Shown: in pieces, positions 1 to 4,534 of the stretch
Layout: each line of letters begins with the position of its first letter
Position numbering within the stretch: position 1 is the stretch's first letter
Assembly: GCA_016193385.1 (NCBI GenBank)
Contig: JACPSF010000466.1
Location: 1 to 8,449 of the forward strand
DNA: 8,449 nt
From: Deltaproteobacteria bacterium
GTDB taxonomy: Bacteria; Desulfobacterota_B; Binatia; UBA9968
Direction: 5' to 3'
Translations under genes and position numbers: made by a program
Notes under the pieces: generated by a model
The model's database searches: none
The model's input: only the letters and a program-made list of their open reading frames with translations
What the model was told of the DNA's origin: nothing

Positions 1-495
1 ATTTTCCGTGTGATGAAGATTACACTGACCGAGTGGTTGGGGGAGGTGATCCCGCCGTTGCGCAACCAGCATGTGGCCTCATTCATCTCGGTTGCCCTGG
101 CCATCTTGCTGGTGCTTACCGGGACGTGGATCTACCTCTGGCAGCTCTTTGGCGCAGCCAATCAACTGATGGCCGCTTTATCGTTGCTGCTGGTGACCGT
201 CTGGCTAGCCTCGGTGGGTAAGGACTGGCTCTTCGCTGGTCTTCCGATGATTTTCATGTATCTTACTACTGTGGCCTCGATTTTCGTGACCGCGTACAAT
301 CTGTACTTTAACGTTTACCAGCCAAACCTGGCGGCCGGGAGAGTCATCCCGGTGGTGGGCTCCGGGTTGATGGTGTTAGTGTCGATTCTGCTGGTGGTTG
401 CGGCGCTCCTCATCGCGGTTGACGGCTGGCGTGCCTTTATGAAACACGTGCGGCGGCCTGCCCCTGCTCCGGGGCCGGCGCCTGCCAGAGGATAG
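1..495 (+). CDS. cstA: CstA-family carbon starvation transporter, C-terminal fragment
   Basis: This is the last 164 codons of a gene that begins upstream; the frame is open to the left edge, so the in-frame GTG/ATG at 10-15 need not be the start. Four hydrophobic segments are visible at about codons 27-46, 48-67, 73-98 and 114-138, as expected for the end of a polytopic inner-membrane protein. The segment WQLFGAANQLMAAL (codons 47-60) matches the conserved W-x-LFG-x-ANQ-x-LAA signature of the CstA family. Known members (E. coli CstA, BtsT) import peptides or pyruvate; the substrate here cannot be told from this fragment. The tail ends in a Pro/Ala-rich stretch (APAPGPAPARG) that looks like a lineage-specific cytoplasmic extension. 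The next gene starts 16 bp downstream on the same strand, so co-transcription with the small proteins and ATPases is likely. Family call is firm; function is by family only. Confidence 0.88.
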   Translation: MFRVMKITLTEWLGEVIPPLRNQHVASFISVALAILLVLTGTWIYLWQLFGAANQLMAALSLLLVTVWLASVGKDWLFAGLPMIFMYLTTVASIFVTAYNLYFNVYQPNLAAGRVIPVVGSGLMVLVSILLVVAALLIAVDGWRAFMKHVRRPAPAPGPAPARG

Positions 496-511
496 CGGGG
501 TTTAGGTTGAG

Positions 512-775
512 ATGGGGTGGGCGGCGTTCAAGCAGTTCCTTTATGGGCTGACGGGCTACGAGTTCGTGCGCCATGCCCTTGAAGTGCGCCGTGAGCTGGA
601 GGCCGTTTTTATGGTGGTTACGATGGGTGATTTGATTGGGGTACCGATTCTGCCGCCCATCTACTCATTGCGCCTCCTTCCCTACGTGGTTCCGGACATC
701 GCCAACTGGAAAAGGCAGATGGCTCGCCGCAAGGAGTTTTGGGAGAAGGAAGACTACGATCTTCATGGTGTTTGA
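512..775 (+). CDS. Small hydrophobic-core protein, paralogue 1 (unrecognised family)
   Basis: An 87-aa protein that I do not recognise. It has a short N-terminal region with FLYG and E-x-x-RHA motifs (residues 9-22), a charged stretch (24-30), then a hydrophobic segment (about 31-59) with the motif TMGDLIGVPILPP followed by YSLRLLPYVVP. It ends in a basic WKRQMARR patch and an acidic tail. The core is long enough to enter a membrane but is interrupted by Asp and several prolines, so a re-entrant or interfacial element is as plausible as one helix. The next gene encodes a clear paralogue: about 39 of some 65 aligned residues are identical by eye. That conservation, plus conservative changes such as I/L/V swaps in the core, shows it is a real gene. 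It starts at ATG 512 with a weak AGG 5 nt upstream. It lies between cstA and two ArsA-like ATPases and probably works with them; a role as adaptor or client is inference only. Confidence 0.8.
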   Translation: MGWAAFKQFLYGLTGYEFVRHALEVRRELEAVFMVVTMGDLIGVPILPPIYSLRLLPYVVPDIANWKRQMARRKEFWEKEDYDLHGV

Positions 776-798
776 TCCGAGATTTTGAGGTTCAGAAG

Positions 799-1074
799 AT
801 GGCTGATGAGAAGGGACCAAAGAAAGGCGGGATCGTTCAGGTATTTAAGGACATCTTGTACGGGATGTCCTCACACGAGATGACCCGGCACGCGGTACGT
901 ACTCGGGCCAGTATGGAGCACCTTTTCATCCTGATCACCATGGGAGACCTGCTCGGCATTCCCATTCTCCCCCCCTACTACTCGCTCCGCCTCCTCCCGT
1001 ACGTGGCCCCACAGATCAGTTCGTGGAAGCGGCGGATGCTTCGGGAGCGTGACATCACCGACGTTCTCGGGTAG
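799..1074 (+). CDS. Small hydrophobic-core protein, paralogue 2 (unrecognised family)
   Basis: A 91-aa paralogue of the preceding protein. I chose ATG 799, not the in-frame upstream codon at 739, because GAGG at 787-790 sits 8 nt before it and because 739 lies inside the previous gene. It has a Lys/Gly-rich N-terminus (EKGPKKGG), an ILYG motif (19-22), E-x-x-RHA (27-32), then the hydrophobic core (about 41-71) with TMGDLLGIPILPP and YSLRLLPYVAP, and a basic SSWKRRMLRER segment. The blocks TMGDL, PILPP, YSLRLLPYV and WKR are identical in both paralogues and probably mark the functional core; the ends diverge. The first ATPase gene starts 14 bp downstream. It may be a membrane or complex partner of the ATPases. 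I know of no named family and assign no function. Confidence 0.82.
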   Translation: MADEKGPKKGGIVQVFKDILYGMSSHEMTRHAVRTRASMEHLFILITMGDLLGIPILPPYYSLRLLPYVAPQISSWKRRMLRERDITDVLG

Positions 1075-1088
1075 TCACCAAAGTCGAT

Positions 1089-2060
1089 ATGTCCTTAAAA
1101 GAAGTGTTTGAAGGTCGGCCCGAGCGACGCTACATCATGTTCGGCGGCAAGGGGGGCCTGGGAAAGACCACGCTCTCTGCCACGTGCGCCTACTGGCTCG
1201 CGCGCCAGGGAAAGCGCGTGCTGCTCTTTTCGGTGGATCCTCAGGCGAGCCTCTCGGATATCTTCCAGCGGGACATCTTCGGCAAAGGCCCCGTGCCTAT
1301 CATCCCCAACCTTTGGGCCCAGGAGATCGATGCCGACCGCAGGATTCGGGAATATCAGGACGAGATCCGAAAAAAGATCCTGGATATGTACGGGTTTGAT
1401 CGCCTGCCGGAGGAGATCGATAGCTACATCGCCGCCGTTTCGGCTGAGCCCGCCATGGAGGAGAGCGCCATCTTTGACGCGGTCGTGGACATTATAGTTC
1501 AAGGGGAGTACGACTACTACATTTACGATTTGGTCCCGCTCGGCCACGCCCTCTACTACCTCTCCATGGCCAAGGTCTACGATGAATGGATCAACAAGAT
1601 CACGAAGCTCCGCGAGGACATGCGGCAATACGATCAGGTGGCCGCCACGCTACGCCGCGAGGAGACCGTGGAGGAGGATAAAATTTTAGAGGAGCTTCAA
1701 TACATTAAGAGCCGCATCAATGCCTCCTCGGAGATCCTCACCGACAGGCTTCGAACGGCTTTTTTCTTTGTCCTGGTGCCCGAGGAGATGATCCTTTTGG
1801 ACACCCGCAAGGCGGCCGAGCTTTTCTCCCGCTATGACGTCCCGATCGAGGGGTATGTGGTGAATCGCGTCCTGCCGCCGGATCTAGGTAAGGAAGAGAT
1901 CCCGATCTACCTAAAGAACCGGATCGCTATGCAGGAGCGTTACCTAAGGGAGATCCGGGCCACGCTCGGAAATCAGGTGCTCGCCTATGTCCCGGAAATG
2001 GAGCGCGACATCACGGGGCTGCCGATGATAGAGAAACTAGTCACACGGCTGTTTCAGTAG
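1089..2060 (+). CDS. ArsA/Get3-type P-loop ATPase, paralogue 1, with altered switch II
   Basis: A 323-aa SIMIBI-class ATPase of the ArsA/Get3 (TRC40) family, close to the usual single-domain length. The deviant Walker A GGKGGLGKTT (residues 19-28) includes the signature lysine K21, which in family dimers reaches the partner's nucleotide. Switch I is normal (VDPQASLSD, with D50 at the position of yeast Get3 D57). Switch II is altered: the usual DTAPTGHT is DLVPLGHA from D147, keeping the Asp but losing both threonines. The helical region contains PAMEESAIFD (about 121-130), resembling the ArsA-type acidic segment. The Get3 zinc CxxC and the ArsA metal-binding cysteines are absent; the only cysteine is C33, just after the P-loop. 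The start at ATG 1089 has no clear Shine-Dalgarno, but the next in-frame Met would remove the strand before the P-loop. No arsenic genes lie nearby, so 'arsenite pump ATPase' would be misleading. Family certain, role unknown. Confidence 0.92.
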   Translation: MSLKEVFEGRPERRYIMFGGKGGLGKTTLSATCAYWLARQGKRVLLFSVDPQASLSDIFQRDIFGKGPVPIIPNLWAQEIDADRRIREYQDEIRKKILDMYGFDRLPEEIDSYIAAVSAEPAMEESAIFDAVVDIIVQGEYDYYIYDLVPLGHALYYLSMAKVYDEWINKITKLREDMRQYDQVAATLRREETVEEDKILEELQYIKSRINASSEILTDRLRTAFFFVLVPEEMILLDTRKAAELFSRYDVPIEGYVVNRVLPPDLGKEEIPIYLKNRIAMQERYLREIRATLGNQVLAYVPEMERDITGLPMIEKLVTRLFQ

Positions 2061-2123
2061 TTCAAGACGTTCCAATCGTTTAAAACGTTTTGAACCTGTT
2101 GAAGGCTTTGAACGGTTTGAACG
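2061..2123 (+). repeat. Seven degenerate 9-bp tandem units between the ATPase genes
   Basis: From the base after the first ATPase stop codon the spacer divides into seven 9-bp units: ttcaagacg, ttccaatcg, tttaaaacg, ttttgaacc, tgttgaagg, ctttgaacg and gtttgaacg, with an approximate consensus kTTTGAACG. Because 9 is a multiple of 3 the array stays open and gives a spurious N-terminal extension to the next ORF (TTG at 2090). A perfect 10-bp palindrome AAAACGTTTT (2082-2091) lies across the third and fourth units. It could be a decayed minisatellite or a set of binding sites. Confidence 0.7.
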
Positions 2124-2131
2124 GAGAGACG

Positions 2132-3127
2132 ATGAGAGGCGAGATCACATTGTCGATGGCGCGGTATCTGGACGAGCACTCGCAGCTCAAATACGTCTTC
2201 TTTGGCGGCAAGGGAGGTGTGGGCAAGACCGCGATGGCCGGGGCCGCAGCCCTCTGGCTGGCAGGCACGGGCAAGCGCACGCTTCTCGCCTCCACCAATC
2301 CGGTTCACAGTCTTTCCGGTTTGTTGCAGAAGTCGGTCTTCGGCACTCCCACTCCGGTGGTGGAAAATTTGTGGGCCTACGAGATCGATACCAAAGAGAC
2401 AATCGAGCGATCCAAGCGTGAGATCCGGGAGAAGATCCAGTGGTTCCTCAAGTTCGCCGATATCAGCACGAAGGCGGATGACTTCGTCGAATCCGCGACG
2501 ATGAATCCGGCCTTCGAAGAGTCAGCCATGTTCGAGAACATGGTCGATCTCATGCTCAAGGATGACTACGACGTTTTCGTCTTCGATACCGCTCCGACTG
2601 CTAACGCCCGACGCCTCCTGGGGATGTCCAAGGTCTACTCCCTGTGGGTGGATAAGATGCTCAAATCTCGCGAAGAAGCCCGGACGCTCCGTGAGATGCT
2701 ATCCTTTACCAAAAAGAAAGAGGACGACCCGCTGCTCGATTACCTCTTGCAGTTTCGCCAGCGAATGGGCCAGGCACGTGCGCGCCTGACAGACCATGAA
2801 AAAACGGCCTTCTTCTTCGTCACGCTCCCCGAGGCGCTGCCCATCGCCGTCATTACACGCTTCATAGGTTGGTTTCAGGATTTCGGCATTCCGGTTGGGG
2901 GAGTGGTGGTCAACATGCTACTGGATCGGAAAGCACTCGGGGATCGTATCCCCGATTTCGTCCGCAACCGGGTGCAGATGCAGGAAGAGCACATGAAGAC
3001 CATTTGGGAGAAGTTCAACGGCTCCGTGCGCGCTCTGATCCCCCTTTTTGACCAGGAGGTGCGCGGGATCGCCATGCTCCGCCAAGCTGGGACGGCCCTG
3101 TTTGCTGAGCCAGGACAGCCCGGCTGA
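2132..3127 (+). CDS. ArsA/Get3-type P-loop ATPase, paralogue 2, with D-to-N switch I
   Basis: A 331-aa paralogue of the preceding ATPase. I chose ATG 2132 because GGAG at 2123-2126 lies 5 nt upstream; the longer frame from TTG 2090 only translates the repeat spacer. Walker A is GGKGGVGKTA (25-34) with signature lysine K27. Switch I reads STNPVHSLSG: N56 replaces the Asp equivalent to yeast Get3 D57, and the later conserved Asp of the loop is Gly63. Switch II starts canonically as DTAPTANA from D152, but the usual Gly-His is Ala-Asn. The ArsA-like PAFEESAMFENMVD segment and a TAFFFVTLPEA strand parallel the first paralogue. There is no CxxC pair. In yeast Get3 the D57N change blocks ATP hydrolysis, so this copy may be hydrolysis-impaired and could act as the regulatory half of a heterodimer; that is inference. 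It is the last gene of the first group. Confidence 0.91.
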   Translation: MRGEITLSMARYLDEHSQLKYVFFGGKGGVGKTAMAGAAALWLAGTGKRTLLASTNPVHSLSGLLQKSVFGTPTPVVENLWAYEIDTKETIERSKREIREKIQWFLKFADISTKADDFVESATMNPAFEESAMFENMVDLMLKDDYDVFVFDTAPTANARRLLGMSKVYSLWVDKMLKSREEARTLREMLSFTKKKEDDPLLDYLLQFRQRMGQARARLTDHEKTAFFFVTLPEALPIAVITRFIGWFQDFGIPVGGVVVNMLLDRKALGDRIPDFVRNRVQMQEEHMKTIWEKFNGSVRALIPLFDQEVRGIAMLRQAGTALFAEPGQPG

Positions 3128-3179
3128 CCCCTGTCAAAAGTTCACAAATTTAGTACATTTCCGTCCAATTACCGCATTC

Positions 3180-3188
3180 TGGTATAAT
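3180..3188 (+). promoter_or_regulatory. Extended -10 promoter (TGG TATAAT)
   Basis: A perfect TATAAT (3183-3188) is preceded by TG one base away (3180-3181), the extended -10 form that tolerates a poor -35. No good TTGACA-like hexamer is seen; TTTCCG at 3158-3163 with 19-bp spacing is the nearest. Transcription would start near 3195, leaving a leader of about 140 nt before the HTH gene. Confidence 0.6.
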
Positions 3189-3207
3189 CTGAGCTCTCCT
3201 TTTGATC

Positions 3208-3232
3208 TGCGAGGATTAGTAAACCCCTCGCA
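3208..3232. promoter_or_regulatory. 7-bp inverted repeat TGCGAGG-N11-CCTCGCA
   Basis: Perfect arms at 3208-3214 and 3226-3232 with an 11-bp AT-rich spacer give an 18-bp centre-to-centre dyad just downstream of the predicted start from the extended -10 promoter. This fits an operator for a dimeric regulator, perhaps the adjacent HTH protein, or a hairpin in the leader RNA. No T-run follows, so it is not a usual terminator. Confidence 0.45.
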
Positions 3233-3272
3233 AATACTGCATTTCTTTAATCCCTCAAGTCGCAGTCTCAAG

Positions 3273-3287
3273 TGGCACAATTTCTGC
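3273..3287 (+). promoter_or_regulatory. Sigma-54-like -24/-12 element
   Basis: TGGCACAATTTCTGC fits the sigma-54 consensus TGGCAC-N5-TTGC with a single mismatch (C for the first T of TTGC). The invariant GG (3274-3275) and GC (3286-3287) have the required spacing. The start would be near 3298, about 37 bp before the HTH gene. No upstream activator-binding sites could be identified, so chance occurrence is not excluded. Confidence 0.45.
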
Positions 3288-3325
3288 GTATTTGGAACTT
3301 TTTGGTGGAATAGAGGAAACGGGGG

Positions 3326-3337
3326 CACCTTAAGGTG
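3326..3337. promoter_or_regulatory. Perfect 12-bp palindrome over the HTH start codon
   Basis: CACCTTAAGGTG is its own reverse complement, and its last three bases are the GTG start codon of the HTH gene. It may be an autoregulatory operator or a weak RNA stem (CACC/GGTG around UUAA) limiting initiation. A palindrome of this length by chance at one given place is unlikely, but within a whole window it is not remarkable. Confidence 0.4.
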
Positions 3338-3550
3338 GAAGATATTCTCACAGCATCCCAGATAGCCGCTCTTTTACAGGTCCATCTTAGAACGGTTTAT
3401 AAGCTGGCGCGGAAGGGATCGATTCCGGGGAGAAAGTTTGGGGGCGGTTGGCGCTTCAGTAAAGCGGAGATCTTGAAGATGGTTGGCAGGGACGGAGGAA
3501 GGGATTCAAGGGACAGGGATGAATTCCCTGAGAGAAAGGGTCTTGAATGA
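3335..3550 (+). CDS. Small MerR/excisionase-type (BldC-like) helix-turn-helix DNA-binding protein
   Basis: A 71-aa protein of the 'excisionase family DNA-binding' type (HTH_17-like). The N-terminus LTASQIAALLQVHLRTVYKL (5-24) is the helix-turn-helix, followed by ARKGSIPGRKFGGGWRFSKAEI (25-46), where the IP-x-R-K-x-GG-x-WRF block is the family's wing and recognition signature. The last 20 residues are highly charged (RDGGRDSRDRDEFPERKG). Family members normally begin 'MEDxLTxxEVAxLLxVSxRTVY', which supports the GTG start at 3335. A G-run at 3321-3325 is the only plausible ribosome-binding element. Its TGA overlaps the ATG of the next gene (ATGA, 3547-3550), so the two are translationally coupled. 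No integrase or phage gene is near, so a role as operon regulator is more likely than as an excisionase. Confidence 0.88.
   Translation: MEDILTASQIAALLQVHLRTVYKLARKGSIPGRKFGGGWRFSKAEILKMVGRDGGRDSRDRDEFPERKGLE
3504..3548 (+). promoter_or_regulatory. Nested RNA inverted repeats at the HTH / binding-protein junction
   Basis: The outer arms ATTCAAG (3504-3510) and CTTGAAT (3542-3548) pair perfectly over 7 bp, and the 3' arm covers AT of the ATG of the next gene. Nested inside, CAGGGA (3514-3519) and TCCCTG (3525-3530) form a perfect 6-bp hairpin with a 5-nt loop. The ribosome-binding purine run (3531-3540) lies between the inner and outer stems. Ribosomes finishing the HTH gene would open this structure, which would favour coupled translation. 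This is by-eye folding only. Confidence 0.4.
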
Positions 3551-4524
3551 AGATGAGACTTGCACTGTTTTTTGCCTTACCGGTGCTGCTGCTTTTCACG
3601 AGCCCGCCGTTGGCCTTGGCCCAAAAGGTTTACCGCATAGGTGCCATGGTCGCGGATGATCCTTTTATGCCGGCCTTTGAAGGCTTCAAGCACAAGATGG
3701 CCGCGATCGGCTACGTCGAAGGCAGTAATGTCCTTTACGATCTCAACAACGCGAAAGGAGATCGGGCCGCTCTTGACAGATTGGCGCAGAAGTTGGTTCA
3801 GGATAAGCCGGATCTGATTGTAACCTCCTCCACCACCGCGACCGTCCCCGTAGCCAAGGCGAGCGCCGGCAGCAATAGACCGGTCGTTTTTCTGAGCGCT
3901 GGGAACCCTCTGGCGTTCGCGAAGAGCTATGCCAGCTCGAGAAATAATCTCACGGGAATCTCGACTTCGACGCTTGATCTAACTGCGAAACGTCTGGAGC
4001 TGCTGAAGGAGCTGGCCCCGGGGATTAAGAGAGTGATTTCGTTGCACAACCCAAACGGTCCAAACTATGAGGAGAATCTCAACGCGACGCGGGAGGCTGC
4101 AAGGAGACTGGGTTTGGAGCTGGTCGAGGTCAACGTTACGAGCCCTGACGAACTGGTCATGAAAAGCAAGGAGTTTTTGACCCGTAAGAGGGGAGACGGA
4201 ATCGTCTATCCGCCGGACGCGCAGGTGAATGCCGCTCAGAGGCTGATCTATCCTCGGGTTAACCGGGCAAGGCTCGTTTCGGTCGCGCCCAACGTTGGGA
4301 ATGTTCATGAAGGCGCGTTAGCCACCTATGCAGCGGACTATTATGCCCTGGGGCAGCAGGGCGCAATACTGGTTGACAAGATTCTCAAGGGCACTAGACC
4401 CACGGACCTTCCCATTGAGCAGCCGGACAAGTTGAAGCTGGTGATTAACCTCAAGACCGCTAAGGCTATTAATCTCAAAATTCCCAAAGAGATCCTCATC
4501 AGGGCGGATGAGGTGGTCGAGTGA
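3547..4524 (+). CDS. Periplasmic substrate-binding protein, ABC_sub_bind family, copy 1
   Basis: A 325-aa secreted binding protein of the ABC_sub_bind family (PF04392 type). It has a Sec signal peptide: basic start, hydrophobic run to residue 19, and an ALA cleavage site before Q26; there is no lipobox. The mature protein starts QKVYRIG and shows the family features in order: AFEGFKHKMAAIGYVEG (39-55), an AQKLVQDKPDLIVT segment, PVVFLSAGNP, NLTGISTST, then LELLKELAPGIKRV at the hinge between lobes. It ends LKIPKEILIRADEVVE. Related proteins bind diverse small molecules (some near tryptophan- or aromatic-compound uptake genes), so the ligand is unknown. ATG 3547 overlaps the HTH stop, with GAAAGGG just upstream. 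A second copy follows 10 bp after the stop. No permease or transporter ATPase is in the window, which is unusual if it serves import. Confidence 0.9.
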   Translation: MKMRLALFFALPVLLLFTSPPLALAQKVYRIGAMVADDPFMPAFEGFKHKMAAIGYVEGSNVLYDLNNAKGDRAALDRLAQKLVQDKPDLIVTSSTTATVPVAKASAGSNRPVVFLSAGNPLAFAKSYASSRNNLTGISTSTLDLTAKRLELLKELAPGIKRVISLHNPNGPNYEENLNATREAARRLGLELVEVNVTSPDELVMKSKEFLTRKRGDGIVYPPDAQVNAAQRLIYPRVNRARLVSVAPNVGNVHEGALATYAADYYALGQQGAILVDKILKGTRPTDLPIEQPDKLKLVINLKTAKAINLKIPKEILIRADEVVE

Positions 4525-4529
4525 AGGAG
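4524..4529 (+). promoter_or_regulatory. Ribosome binding site AAGGAG deciding the GTG start of binding protein 2
   Basis: AAGGAG begins at the last base of the previous stop codon and lies 5 nt before GTG 4535. It favours that codon over the in-frame ATG at 4508, which lies inside the upstream gene and would put nine polar residues before the signal peptide. Confidence 0.7.
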
Positions 4530-4534
4530 TCACG

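Larger units (their letters stand above)
3128..3334 (+). other. Intergenic regulatory region between the two gene groups
   Basis: A 207-bp stretch with no convincing gene; ORFs crossing it show no recognisable protein features. It is more AT-rich than its surroundings and holds an extended -10 promoter, an inverted repeat and a sigma-54-like element, listed separately. I found no strong GC hairpin followed by a T-run after the ATPase stop; the best candidate is a 5-bp GACAG/CTGTC pair straddling the stop codon, too weak to call. Some read-through into the second group is therefore possible. Confidence 0.6.

Noticed and set aside
739..798. N-terminal extension of the second small protein from 739
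   Set aside because: It lies within the preceding gene in another frame, shows no similarity to the paralogue, and a ribosome binding site supports ATG 799.
512..1074. YbdD/YjiX-type CstA partner proteins
   Set aside because: The position after cstA is similar, but size, the hydrophobic core and motifs do not match the short hydrophilic YbdD family.
1095..1628. Reverse-strand 177-codon reading frame
   Set aside because: It lies opposite the P-loop and switch regions of the first ATPase and is best explained as a shadow of that conserved coding sequence.
2061..2123. CRISPR array
   Set aside because: Units are 9 bp, degenerate and contiguous, with no spacers.
2090..2131. N-terminal extension of the second ATPase from TTG 2090
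   Set aside because: It only translates the 9-bp repeat spacer; GGAG at 2123-2126 supports ATG 2132.
1089..3127. Arsenic resistance ATPases (arsA)
   Set aside because: Similarity is to the ArsA/Get3 superfamily only. The metal-binding cysteines are missing, each protein is a single ATPase domain, and no arsR, arsB, arsC or arsD-like gene is nearby.
3114..3136. Rho-independent terminator after the second ATPase
   Set aside because: Only a 5-bp GACAG/CTGTC stem with a 13-nt loop and no T-run; too weak.
3335..3550. Phage or element excisionase
   Set aside because: The HTH type is shared with excisionases, but no integrase, attachment repeat or phage gene is present and the gene is coupled to a binding protein.
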